A stretch of DNA of 46,286 nt. Origin: Empedobacter falsenii. Lineage in GTDB: Bacteria > Bacteroidota > Bacteroidia > Flavobacteriales > Weeksellaceae. Position numbers and translations under genes: made by a program. Positions 8,544 to 17,042 of this stretch are shown here, in pieces. The first letter of the stretch is position 1. Each line of letters starts with the position of its first letter. The notes under the pieces were generated by a model. It was not told the DNA's origin. It did not search any database and saw only the letters and a list, made by a program, of their open reading frames with translations. The stretch covers positions 1 to 46,286 of the forward strand of contig NZ_JAAGKM010000021.1 of assembly GCF_019308355.1 (NCBI RefSeq). The letters run 5' to 3'.

Positions 8544-9398
8544 TTAAAATTTTTTCAAAATGGTTTGCACATCTTTCACATAATAACCTTCGAAAAGGTA
8601 AGCGTGTATCAGCAATGGAAATAATTGTGCAATCGGTAAACGCTCTTCGAAATTTGGTGCTAAAGGATTATTTTCGTGATAAGCATCAAAAAATACATCA
8701 TCAAATCCTCCGAAAAGCTTTGCAATAGCCAAATCCATTTCGCGATGACCATAATAAATTGCAGGATCTATAACCGAGAATTCGCCTTTTTTATTGGCTA
8801 AAATATTTCCATTCCAAAAATCTCCGTGCAATAAAGCAGGTTTTTCTTCTGGAAATATCGAATTCAATTGTTTACATAAATTCTCTGCAGATTTTATTTG
8901 TTTTGAATTGATTAATTGTTTGTTTTGCAATAGTTTCATCATTGGCATGATGCGATTTTTTGCATAAAATTCGCTCCAAGAATCTGTTAAACTATTTGGT
9001 TGAACGACAATTGCAATGTAATTATCTTCTGACCAACCAAATTGTTTACTAGTATTTTGATGAAGTTTTGCTAAATTTTTTCCTAAGTTTTCCCAATTTA
9101 CAACAGTTGGAGTAGAGGTTTCCATCCATTCTAATAATAAATATTGAAAATCTTTTCCAGCTTCGCCAACATTTACCACTTTCGGAACCGAAAATGTTTT
9201 GGTCTTTTTGATGGTTTCTAAAGCACGTGCTTCTTTCTTGAAAAGATGAGGAAAGTTGTTTGCGGAATTTACCTTTAAAAAATATTTTTTATCAAACGAT
9301 TCTAATCGAAAAGCATCGTTAATATCACCACCTTTCATCGGGACGATAGAATCTATACCTAAATTCAATTGTTTTAATCGTTCTAAAATCTCGTTCAT
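8544..9398 (-). CDS. Fructosamine-3-kinase family protein
   Basis: The 284-residue protein belongs to the fructosamine kinase/aminoglycoside phosphotransferase-like fold. GGDINDAFRL near 23-32 and YFLKVN form the nucleotide pocket. HGDFWNGNI near 191-199 is the catalytic loop and IDPAIYYGHREMDLA supplies the metal-binding Asp. Members phosphorylate ketoamines on glycated proteins or small glycated amines, which then break down (deglycation repair). It lies between purA and purB on the same strand, 56 bases after purA. The actual substrate is unknown; a role in clearing ribose-derived glycation would fit the neighbours but is inference. Confidence 0.9.
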   Translation of the reverse strand: MNEILERLKQLNLGIDSIVPMKGGDINDAFRLESFDKKYFLKVNSANNFPHLFKKEARALETIKKTKTFSVPKVVNVGEAGKDFQYLLLEWMETSTPTVVNWENLGKNLAKLHQNTSKQFGWSEDNYIAIVVQPNSLTDSWSEFYAKNRIMPMMKLLQNKQLINSKQIKSAENLCKQLNSIFPEEKPALLHGDFWNGNILANKKGEFSVIDPAIYYGHREMDLAIAKLFGGFDDVFFDAYHENNPLAPNFEERLPIAQLFPLLIHAYLFEGYYVKDVQTILKKF

Positions 9399-9454
9399 AA
9401 AAATATCTCATAAAGTTATAGCCCAACAAAAGTCAGGCTATACTATTTAATTTA

Positions 9455-10744
9455 TTAAAATAAAGTTGTTCTAATAATGTTTTGAGAACGCTCTGGTCCA
9501 ACCGAAACTAAATAGACTTCGATTCCTAAGTATTTCTCAATGTAGTGGATGTAGTCTTGCGCTGTTTGCGGTAACTCATCAAAAGATTTTACATTTGTAA
9601 TATCTTCTTTCCATCCTGGTAATTCGTCGTATTGCGCTTCGTAATCAGCTAATTTTGTTGTAGAAGAAGTGAAATAATCAATGATTTTTCCGTCTTCTGT
9701 TTTGTAACCTGTACAAACTTTTACTGTATCAATATTCGACATTACATCTAATTTAGTAATTACTAAATGTGTAATTCCATTAATCATACAAGCGTGTTTC
9801 AATGCAACTAAATCTAACCAACCTGTGCGGCGTGGACGACCTGTTGACGCTCCGAATTCGTGACCAACTTGACGAATTTGTTCTCCTAATTCGTTGTCCA
9901 ATTCTGTTGGGAAAGGACCGTTACCAACGCGTGTACAATATGCTTTCGAAACTCCGATCAAATTTTTCAATTTTGTAGGAGGAACTCCAGCACCAACACA
10001 AACTCCACCTGTTGTTGGAGAAGATGATGTAACGAATGGATATGTACCAAAATCGATGTCTAACATTAATGCTTGAGCACCTTCGAATAATACATTTTTA
10101 CCTTCGTCAATTGCGTGGTTAATTTCTAACTCAGAATCTAAGATACGTTCTTTTAAACGCTCACCATAAGCTAAATATTTTTCGTAAATGTCTTCGAATT
10201 TTAATGGTTCTTTATTGAATAATTTTTCGAATAAAGCATTTTTAACCACTAAATTTTCTTTGATTTTTTCTGCTAAAACTTCAGGATTTAATAAATCAAT
10301 TGCACGAATACCAACACGAGCTACTTTATCCTCATAACAAGGACCAATTCCGCGTTTTGTTGTACCAATTTGACTATCTTTTCCTGCAAATTCTTCACGA
10401 TATTCGTCTAACAAAATGTGATAAGGCATGATGATATGCGCTCTTCTCGAGATAAAAACGTGATCTGTAGATAAACCTTTTGCTTCTAATTGTTCAGTTT
10501 CTGCAAAAAAAGCTTCAGGATTTACTACGACACCATTCGCAATAATACATTTTCCTTTGCATTGTAAAACTCCAGAAGGTAATAAGTGTAAGACAAATTT
10601 ATCATCGCCTACATATACCGTATGACCAGCGTTGTTACCACCTTGGTAGCGTACAACATAATCCGATTTTTCGGCTAATACATCTGTAATTTTTCCTTTT
10701 CCCTCGTCACCCCATTGAAGACCGACTACTACGTGTGTTGACAT
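9455..10744 (-). CDS. purA: Adenylosuccinate synthetase
   Basis: PurA joins IMP and aspartate, using GTP, to make adenylosuccinate, the first step from IMP to AMP. The 429-residue protein has the GTP P-loop WGDEGKGKITD (11-21), the NNAGHTV motif with the catalytic His near 41, IGTTKRGIGP near 128, and the aspartate-binding STGRPRRTGW loop near 302. Length and all motifs are normal. It is the first gene of the purA - fructosamine kinase - purB series and has an excellent promoter 64 bases upstream. Confidence 0.98.
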   Translation of the reverse strand: MSTHVVVGLQWGDEGKGKITDVLAEKSDYVVRYQGGNNAGHTVYVGDDKFVLHLLPSGVLQCKGKCIIANGVVVNPEAFFAETEQLEAKGLSTDHVFISRRAHIIMPYHILLDEYREEFAGKDSQIGTTKRGIGPCYEDKVARVGIRAIDLLNPEVLAEKIKENLVVKNALFEKLFNKEPLKFEDIYEKYLAYGERLKERILDSELEINHAIDEGKNVLFEGAQALMLDIDFGTYPFVTSSSPTTGGVCVGAGVPPTKLKNLIGVSKAYCTRVGNGPFPTELDNELGEQIRQVGHEFGASTGRPRRTGWLDLVALKHACMINGITHLVITKLDVMSNIDTVKVCTGYKTEDGKIIDYFTSSTTKLADYEAQYDELPGWKEDITNVKSFDELPQTAQDYIHYIEKYLGIEVYLVSVGPERSQNIIRTTLF

Positions 10745-10807
10745 ATTGTTTGTTCGTTATTTGATTTGGAATAAAAATGAAACTAATCATCTTTTCTTGG
10801 TTCACTG

Positions 10808-10837
10808 CAAAGGTAATTTAAACCTTGTCTTAAACAA
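10808..10837 (-). promoter_or_regulatory. Promoter of the purA series
   Basis: On the minus strand TTG (10835-10837) and TACCTTTG (10808-10815) are separated by exactly 19 bases, a full match to the Bacteroidota housekeeping promoter. The leader to the purA ATG is about 60 bases. Confidence 0.8.
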
Positions 10838-10974
10838 ATTTAAAACTCAATTTAGCACGATTATTTTTCAAGATTTTGTTAATAATTTTTCAAGATAAAA
10901 TTAACCGAAAAATAACCGAATCCATTCAAATAAAAAGCGTATTTTTACAAACTTTTACACCAAAAATTTCTATA

Positions 10975-11664
10975 ATGAAAATTGAAATCTGGTCGGATGT
11001 AATGTGTCCGTTCTGTTATATCGGAAAAAAACATTTTGAACAAGCTTTAACGCAAATTCCTTATCAAGATAAAATACAGGTTGAATGGAAAAGTTTTCAG
11101 TTAAATCCTGATTTATCAAAAACTGAAATTACTTCTGTCAATGATTATTTAATCAAAACAAAAGGAATTTCGGAAGAACAAGTTTCGGCAATGAATAATC
11201 AATTGGCTGAAATGGGAAAAGCTGTTGGAATTGATTTTCAACAACAAAATTCTAAAGTTGTCAATACGGGTGATGCTCATCGATTGATTCATTTTGCGCA
11301 AACGAATGGAAAAGGTTCGGAAGCAGAAGAAAGACTTTTTAAAGCGTATTTTACAGAAGGTAAAAATGTAGCTGATTATGAAGTTTTGGCTGAATTGGGA
11401 GAAGAAATTGGTTTGAACAAAACCGAAGTTCTTGAAATGCTAAATTCTGATGCAAATGTTTTTGAAGTTGCTTCGGATATTTTAGATGCGCGTAATATTG
11501 GTGTTTCTGGCGTTCCGTTTTTCGTAATTGACCGTAAATATGCACTTTCTGGTGCTCAACCAGTCGAGTATTTCGTTTCTGCTTTGACACAAGCTTACGA
11601 AAAAGATCATTTGGACCAACCACAAAATGGTGCTTCTTGTGATGTAGACGGAAATTGTGATTAA
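10975..11664 (+). CDS. DsbA-family oxidoreductase, FrnE-like
   Basis: The 229-residue protein has a thioredoxin fold with the redox motif CPFC at residues 11-14 (WSDVMCPFCYIGKK) and the cis-proline region VSGVPFFVID near 181-190. The C-terminus ends with another cysteine pair (CDVDGNCD), which may add a redox or metal site. There is no signal peptide, so it acts in the cytoplasm, as FrnE-type proteins do. The open frame extends back to 10876, but the ATG at 10975 is the standard start for the family. It is a single-gene unit with a strong terminator. Relatives help against oxidative stress and metals; the partner is unknown. Confidence 0.92.
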   Translation: MKIEIWSDVMCPFCYIGKKHFEQALTQIPYQDKIQVEWKSFQLNPDLSKTEITSVNDYLIKTKGISEEQVSAMNNQLAEMGKAVGIDFQQQNSKVVNTGDAHRLIHFAQTNGKGSEAEERLFKAYFTEGKNVADYEVLAELGEEIGLNKTEVLEMLNSDANVFEVASDILDARNIGVSGVPFFVIDRKYALSGAQPVEYFVSALTQAYEKDHLDQPQNGASCDVDGNCD

Positions 11665-11686
11665 TACAATTTGCAAATAAATATAG

Positions 11687-11715
11687 AAAAGGACTTCAAT
11701 TGAAGTCCTTTTTTT
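11687..11715 (+). terminator. Terminator after the DsbA-like gene
   Basis: The palindrome GGACTTCAATTGAAGTCC (11691-11708) is flanked by AAAA and seven T. Confidence 0.85.
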
Positions 11716-11789
11716 CGTTTTATATTGATTGATAATTTTCTAAAAATTGTACAATTTTTTCTGCTAATTGATTTTTATGAAAAGAGCTT

Positions 11790-12078
11790 TTCAAAGTTTT
11801 ATATTCAATATCAGTCAACAGAAGATCATTCGTTCAATTTTAATTTTGGGCGAAGAATTCAACGACCAGCTTTTTGGGAATTAAATCCAAATAAATGGTA
11901 TAGTAATCCTATTTCTTACACAGAAGGAAATCCTTTTATGCAACCAGCTTTTGTGTATAATTTCGAGTTAAGTTATGGATTCAAAGATTATTTACAAGCA
12001 AAAGTTTATTATCAAAATATACAAGATGATTTTGGTCAAATTGCCTTTCATCAAGAACAAGAATTGGATGGAAAATAG
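11790..12078 (+). pseudogene. Fragment of a TonB-dependent receptor (outer-membrane barrel)
   Basis: The open frame reads FGRRIQRPAFWELNP, then SYTEGNPFMQPAF and ELSYGF..LQAKVYYQNI, which is the barrel signature of large TonB-dependent receptors of the OMP_b-brl_3 type. Only about 95 residues of a protein that is normally 700-900 residues remain, without signal peptide, plug domain or C-terminal barrel. The left limit is approximate; the frame opens at 11725 but receptor-like sequence begins near 11800. It is a relic left by deletion or rearrangement, trapped between the DsbA-like gene and the amidase. No function is expected. Confidence 0.75.
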
Positions 12079-12087
12079 AGAAAAAAC

Positions 12088-12123
12088 AAAAAATCTCAGA
12101 GCAAAATATTCTGAGATTTTTTT
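12088..12123 (-). terminator. Terminator after the amidase gene (bidirectional)
   Basis: The stem AAATCTCAGA (12091-12100) pairs with TCTGAGATTT (12110-12119) across a 9-base loop, with A and T runs on either side. It lies 3' of the minus-strand amidase. Confidence 0.8.
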
Positions 12124-12127
12124 ATGT

Positions 12128-12745
12128 CTAATTCTTCAATGCTTCAAAAATTTTATCTGCTATTTTAGGGTAATTACTTTCGTTTGTTAATATTTTTCGG
12201 TCATCGTCATTTGTCAAATAACCGATTTCAATCATAATAATTGGAACTTGTGAATCTCGTAATATTTTCGAATTTGTTTCAACAATTCCTAAGTTTTCAA
12301 AACCTAAAGAACTTATACTTGTTCCAATTTTTTCGCCAAGTATTTTACATTCTTCGAAAGTAGGATTCAATGGAGAAAGGTGAATTTCTGTTCCTTTTTT
12401 CGAATCTTTTACATTATAATTTGCGTGAATTGATAAAACCAAATCAGGTTTTATTTCATTAATCATTTTCGCACGACTTGTATTGATAATTTGTTCGTCA
12501 CCTTTTCTCAATAATACAAAATCAATATCTGTAAAAGGATTTTTTTCTTGAATAATTTCTGCAATTTTCAGCGCAATATCTTTTTCCTGAAATTCATCTT
12601 TTTTTACGCCAGTATCTGTTCCTCCATGTCCAGCGTCCAAAAGGATTACGCGCTTTGTAGAAAGTGTTTTATTTTCGATAAAATTTGTTTGTGCAAAAAG
12701 ACTTGTTGTTAAAATTAAACAAAAGATCTGTAATAGTTTTTTCAT
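12128..12745 (-). CDS. N-acetylmuramoyl-L-alanine amidase (Amidase_3)
   Basis: This zinc enzyme cuts the bond between MurNAc and the stem peptide in peptidoglycan. The 205-residue protein has a signal peptide (1-19, ending SLFAQ). The Amidase_3 motifs follow: LDAGHGG with zinc ligand His40, EKDIAL with Glu54, SIHAN with the third ligand near 109, and the catalytic Glu in EIGYLTN. It has no SPOR, LysM or inhibitory-helix domain. It follows the DUF58 operon after 79 bases and may be read from it or from its own start. A role in envelope remodelling or cell separation is known for the family. Confidence 0.93.
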   Translation of the reverse strand: MKKLLQIFCLILTTSLFAQTNFIENKTLSTKRVILLDAGHGGTDTGVKKDEFQEKDIALKIAEIIQEKNPFTDIDFVLLRKGDEQIINTSRAKMINEIKPDLVLSIHANYNVKDSKKGTEIHLSPLNPTFEECKILGEKIGTSISSLGFENLGIVETNSKILRDSQVPIIMIEIGYLTNDDDRKILTNESNYPKIADKIFEALKN

Positions 12746-12824
12746 GGTTGTTCAGATTAAATTGACCAACTTTAAGCAATAATTGTGCTTTTTTTTCTAA
12801 ATAATTGGTTAAATAAATCTTTTT

Positions 12825-14153
12825 TTAAAATAAACCTCGCGCTTTTATCTCTAAATATTTATTGATTAAGTTAATAGACAATTCTTGTGGTTCGCAATAA
12901 ATGGTTAAAATCCCAAATTGATGCAAACGATTTATGATTAATTCTTTGTCGTAATTAAACTTTTCGGCAATTGTTTGATCGTAAATATCAGTAGTAGTCT
13001 TTGCTTTCTGATGATTAAGTTTTTTCAATTCCGAATTTTTAAATAGAATCAAAACGACAACATGCGATTTTTTAATCAATTTTAGATAAGGTAATTGACG
13101 TTCCAAACCATCAATTGTTTCAAAATTGGTATAAATAAATAAAAGCGATCGTTGCGTTAATTTTCGTTTGATATAGGCATACAATTGTCCAAAATCACTT
13201 TCCAAAAAATCAGTTTGTACATTGTATAATTTCTCCAAAATCAATTGCATTTGATGATTTTTTCTATCCGCAACAACGTGATCTTGAATTCTTTTATTAA
13301 ATGTTATTAAACCTGCTTTTTCATTTTTTTGAAGTGAAATATTTGCGACAACTAAGCTAGAATTGATTGAATAATCCAACAATTTTAAACCATCAAAAGG
13401 CATTCGCATCGTTCTCCCTAAGTCAATTAACGAATAAACAGGCTGCGATTTTTCTTCCTGAAATTGATTGACCATCAGTCGATTTGCTTTTGCCGTTGCT
13501 TTCCAATTGATTAAACGATATTCGTCACCAATCGTATAATTTTTTATATTTTCAAATTCTGTATTTGTTCCAATTTTTCGAATCCTTTTCATTCCAAATT
13601 GATTCTGTAACTGAGCGGTAGAATATAATTGAAACTGTTTTAATTGCAAATAAGAAGGATAACAAGCAATCGAAATTGGTTCGTTTATTTTGATCTTTTT
13701 CTCAATCAATCCAAAAACAGAAATAAATACATTTGTTAATCCAAATTTATATGAACCTCGTTCTGTTGGTCGAATTTTGAAATCAAATTTAGTATTTTGA
13801 CTACTTTTAAATCGTTTTCTAAACTGAAAATCTCTTAATTGTAATTGAACAGGAAACTCTTCTATAATCCTTACATTTAGAGGGAATTGATAATGATTTG
13901 TTACGAAAAGTTCCAATTCATTTTCATCACCATTTGAAAGTCGTTCTGGATAATTTCGAAGAACTTCAATGGAAGTTTTAGGAATATAAACCAAAAATAT
14001 TTCGACAATAACACTGACGATAAAGACAAGTGTCAAAATCTTTGCAATAATGTAAATAGGAGATAGAAAAAATGCAATCACATAACAAAATGCAATGAAT
14101 AATCCCGCATAAAAAAAGCGATTGGTAAGAAATAAGCTTCTGAAAAATTTCAT
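12825..14153 (-). CDS. DUF58 (von Willebrand A-like) domain protein
   Basis: The 442-residue protein has two N-terminal membrane segments (about 12-50), a beta-rich middle, and the DUF58 signature YTIGDEYRLINWKATAK near 210 followed by LMVNQFQEEK. DUF58 proteins are nearly always encoded next to a MoxR ATPase and are thought to be its substrate or adaptor at the membrane. The start codon shares one base with the stop of the MoxR gene (TAATG), so the two are translationally coupled. It is the last gene of the SpoIIM-DUF4129-DUF4350-MoxR-DUF58 operon. The molecular function is not established. Confidence 0.92.
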   Translation of the reverse strand: MKFFRSLFLTNRFFYAGLFIAFCYVIAFFLSPIYIIAKILTLVFIVSVIVEIFLVYIPKTSIEVLRNYPERLSNGDENELELFVTNHYQFPLNVRIIEEFPVQLQLRDFQFRKRFKSSQNTKFDFKIRPTERGSYKFGLTNVFISVFGLIEKKIKINEPISIACYPSYLQLKQFQLYSTAQLQNQFGMKRIRKIGTNTEFENIKNYTIGDEYRLINWKATAKANRLMVNQFQEEKSQPVYSLIDLGRTMRMPFDGLKLLDYSINSSLVVANISLQKNEKAGLITFNKRIQDHVVADRKNHQMQLILEKLYNVQTDFLESDFGQLYAYIKRKLTQRSLLFIYTNFETIDGLERQLPYLKLIKKSHVVVLILFKNSELKKLNHQKAKTTTDIYDQTIAEKFNYDKELIINRLHQFGILTIYCEPQELSINLINKYLEIKARGLF

Positions 14154-15139
14154 TAACGAGGAATTTCTACGCGATCAATAATTTGCTGAATAATATGTTG
14201 TGTTGTAAAACCTTCCATCTCTTTTTCAGGAACCATCACAACGCGGTGTCCCAAAATTGTATGCGCAATTTGCTTGATATCTTCTGGAATCACAAAATCG
14301 CGTCCATTCACCGCTGCATTTGATTTTGCAGCATCTAAAATCGCGATAGAAGCACGTGGCGATGCACCCATATACAAGGTTTGATCGATTCTGGTTTGAT
14401 GAACAATTGTCGCAATATACGTAATCAACGCTTCGTGTACGAAAACTGATTTTATGCGATCTTGGAACTCAATAATTTCATTTCCTGAAATTACTTTTTC
14501 TACCAACGTTTCTTTGTCAATATTCTTGCGTTCTTGTTGTTCTTTCAATAATTCAATTTCACTTTCTAACGAAGGATATTTGACATAAATCTTAAACATA
14601 AAACGATCCAATTGCGCTTCAGGTAAGCGATATGTTCCTTCTTGTTCAATTGGATTTTGAGTTGCAAAAACCAAAAAAGGAGCTTGCAAAGGATAAGTTG
14701 TTCCATCAACTGTTACTTGTCTTTCTGACATCGATTCGAATAAAGCCGCTTGAGTTTTTGCAGGCGAACGGTTAATCTCATCAATTAAAATAATATTCGA
14801 AAAAATTGGTCCTTTTTTGAACTCAAATTCATTGATTTTAGAATTTAAAATAGACGTTCCAATCACATCAGAAGGCATTAAATCTGGCGTAAACTGAATT
14901 CTACTAAAACCAGAATCTATCGTTTTTGCCAACAATTTTGCCATCATTGTTTTGGCAACTCCAGGCAAACCTTCTATCAGAGAATGTCCGTTAGAAAGCA
15001 AAGCCAAAATTAATTGATCGATAATATCATCTTGTCCGACAATTACCTTTTTCAATTCATTTTTTACAGTTTGCATTTTATGTTGTACATCCGAAAAATC
15101 GACTCTATTTTCGAATGGTTGATATGTATTTTCGCTCAT
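14153..15139 (-). CDS. MoxR-family AAA+ ATPase
   Basis: The 328-residue protein has Walker A GLPGVAKT (57-64), Walker B NIILIDEINRS (about 115-125), the sensor region FATQNPIEQEGTYRLPEAQLDRF and the C-terminal lid. MoxR ATPases act as chaperones that assemble or activate partner complexes, usually with vWA/DUF58 proteins. It overlaps by one base the gene before (DUF4350) and the gene after (DUF58). All ATPase motifs are intact. The target is unknown but is probably the membrane complex encoded by this operon. Confidence 0.95.
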   Translation of the reverse strand: MSENTYQPFENRVDFSDVQHKMQTVKNELKKVIVGQDDIIDQLILALLSNGHSLIEGLPGVAKTMMAKLLAKTIDSGFSRIQFTPDLMPSDVIGTSILNSKINEFEFKKGPIFSNIILIDEINRSPAKTQAALFESMSERQVTVDGTTYPLQAPFLVFATQNPIEQEGTYRLPEAQLDRFMFKIYVKYPSLESEIELLKEQQERKNIDKETLVEKVISGNEIIEFQDRIKSVFVHEALITYIATIVHQTRIDQTLYMGASPRASIAILDAAKSNAAVNGRDFVIPEDIKQIAHTILGHRVVMVPEKEMEGFTTQHIIQQIIDRVEIPR

Positions 15140-16383
15140 TAGATATTTGCTTTTTGTTTATAGTTTTCGATGATTTGATACACAATTTTCAAATCGTGTT
15201 CATTTGGTTGATTTTTTTGATAAATATTTTTCAGAATCGTGAATTTTTCAAGACATTCTTCTTGGCTCAAATTTGCTTTTTGTGCAACAATTTCAATGAA
15301 TTGTTTGTTTGTAATATCGTCTGTTTCGATTAAAAATGTTTTTCTCAATTTGTATAAAAAATAATCGATTTTCTTTGAAACAATGTCTTTTACTTCGCCA
15401 TTTTCTTGGTATAAAGAGGAAATTGTCTTAGCAAATTCGACGGTATGATTTTCTTCTTTGGTATAAATTGGAATGATGCGTTGTTCGCGTTTGCTTCTAA
15501 AAATTAAAAAGAAGAAAAGTAAAACCAATAACGTAATCCAAGCAGCTTTTAGAGCTGGTTCGCTCATTATGAAACGCATCATTGATGAACTTCCTGCATA
15601 AGTTTTCGAGGTATTGTACCAAAAAATAGTTTTCCCTTTCAGTGGTTCTAAAACTGATTTAGCATAGAAATAACTGTCTTCATTTAATAAATAATAATTG
15701 GTAAAATAAATCGGTTCTGCGTGATATAAATAATAACCTTTATAATTTTTTGGTTTGATTTTTAAATAATTTGGGTAAGCCTTATCTTTATAAGTAATTG
15801 TTCCAAAAATTTCAGAATCATTTGTGATGTCGCTAAAATAATGATGTTCGATTTCTTTTTTCTTCTTTATTTTGAACAATTTATTTGTTCTAAGCTCAAA
15901 ATGATCATTAATATTTATTGTCTGATTGTACAAGATATTCTCTTCAGATTCCGTAGAATCAGTTGTTGGCGTATCTGTAGAATACGTTTCTTCGTTAATA
16001 TCTTCTTTTCCATTTGTGTCATCACCAAAATTGTCATAATAATCTGCAATCATCACAATTCCACCATTTTCGGCAATTTTGCTCAATAAATTTTTAGAAA
16101 CTGTATCAAAATAAATTTCAGAACCGAGCACAACAACTGCATAATCTTTTGCTTTTTTAGGATCAATTTTTAATTCAGAAAGTTTTTCCAAATCTTTCAT
16201 TTTCCCATTAGATAACTTCCCAAGTTCTTCGTGCATAATAAATAATCCGTACGGATCTTTACTATTTTGATAAAGGCTTACATTCCATGATTTAGGAAGC
16301 TTATAACGAAGTTTTGAGAAAGAAAATATAAAAATTCCGATCAATAAAATAGCGCCTAATAGAATACCTAATTTCTTTTTCAT
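15139..16383 (-). CDS. DUF4350 domain membrane protein
   Basis: The 414-residue protein has an N-terminal membrane segment (about 5-22), an extracytoplasmic domain, a second membrane segment near 277-294 (AAWITLLVLLFFFLIF), and a cytoplasmic C-terminal domain of about 115 residues. The periplasmic part includes the DUF4350 hallmarks DPYGLFIMHE and a Rossmann-like region KDYAVVVLGSE..ENGGIVMIADYY. A Thr/Ser/Glu-rich stretch (about 128-150) looks disordered. The start overlaps the DUF4129 gene by 4 bases (ATGA). DUF4350 commonly accompanies MoxR/DUF58/DUF4129 genes; function unknown. Confidence 0.85.
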   Translation of the reverse strand: MKKKLGILLGAILLIGIFIFSFSKLRYKLPKSWNVSLYQNSKDPYGLFIMHEELGKLSNGKMKDLEKLSELKIDPKKAKDYAVVVLGSEIYFDTVSKNLLSKIAENGGIVMIADYYDNFGDDTNGKEDINEETYSTDTPTTDSTESEENILYNQTININDHFELRTNKLFKIKKKKEIEHHYFSDITNDSEIFGTITYKDKAYPNYLKIKPKNYKGYYLYHAEPIYFTNYYLLNEDSYFYAKSVLEPLKGKTIFWYNTSKTYAGSSSMMRFIMSEPALKAAWITLLVLLFFFLIFRSKREQRIIPIYTKEENHTVEFAKTISSLYQENGEVKDIVSKKIDYFLYKLRKTFLIETDDITNKQFIEIVAQKANLSQEECLEKFTILKNIYQKNQPNEHDLKIVYQIIENYKQKANI

Positions 16384-17042
16384 GAGGCTAAATATTGGTT
16401 AAACTGATTGAAATTTGTCTTGAATTCGTGGTATTTATTTTCATCAATTTTAAATTCTCCAAACCAAACTTGATTGAAAATTTTAGTATTTTGATTGAAT
16501 AAAATCTTTGATTTTTCGTCTTTTATTTGATTGATAAATTGTTGATTTGTTTTCTTCGGATCCCATTCAATCCAACCTTTTTTATCTAAATTTTGTAGAT
16601 TTTGATAATGCAAATAACGAATTGCTAAAGCAAAATTTTGTTCTGTTTCTGCTTTATTGATTAATGAATTCAAATTAACTTCGGCTAAATTTTCTTCGAT
16701 AAAATCAAAATCAGATTCGTAATATAATTTTTTCGAATTTCGTTTAAGAATTCCACCATTTTTGTAAATACGTGTGGCAAGAAAAATTAAGAATAATCCA
16801 ATTACAAAATAGAAAATGATTTCCCAAGGTAAATAAGAGAGAAATCTAAAAATACCTTCGATTATTTTTGAGAAAAAGCCAGGTTCGAATTCTTTTTTAG
16901 GTTTTGGAACATCATTATAATCAAATTCTTTTCCAGCATATTTTTCTTTGAATGCTTTAAATTCTGCTGTTTTTTCTTGTGCAAAAACAACGAATTGAAT
17001 TAATAATAATGTAAATGTAAAAAATAGTCTAAATTGTTTCAT
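16380..17042 (-). CDS. DUF4129 domain membrane protein
   Basis: The 220-residue protein has a signal peptide or first membrane segment (1-21, ending FVVFAQ), a short periplasmic stretch, a membrane segment near 73-92 (WEIIFYFVIGLFLIFLA), and a cytoplasmic domain with ALAIRYLHYQNLQNL, typical of DUF4129. In other bacteria DUF4129 can be fused to transglutaminase-like proteases. Here it is separate. It overlaps the SpoIIM-like gene by 14 bases and DUF4350 by 4, so the operon is translated as a block. Its job is unknown; a membrane subunit of the MoxR-linked complex is inference. Confidence 0.85.
   Translation of the reverse strand: MKQFRLFFTFTLLLIQFVVFAQEKTAEFKAFKEKYAGKEFDYNDVPKPKKEFEPGFFSKIIEGIFRFLSYLPWEIIFYFVIGLFLIFLATRIYKNGGILKRNSKKLYYESDFDFIEENLAEVNLNSLINKAETEQNFALAIRYLHYQNLQNLDKKGWIEWDPKKTNQQFINQIKDEKSKILFNQNTKIFNQVWFGEFKIDENKYHEFKTNFNQFNQYLAS

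Noticed and set aside
9420-9445. Hairpin TATAGCC...GGCTATA between purA and the kinase gene
   Set aside because: Lacks a T run after the stem, so it is not a convincing terminator; may affect message stability.
11743-11823. Minus-strand frame ending in a helix (NQLAEKIVQFLENYQSI) opposite the TonB fragment, resembling the tail of a glycosyltransferase
   Set aside because: Only about 25 residues, no start, and it overlaps the receptor fragment; could be chance. It may nevertheless mark a rearrangement junction.
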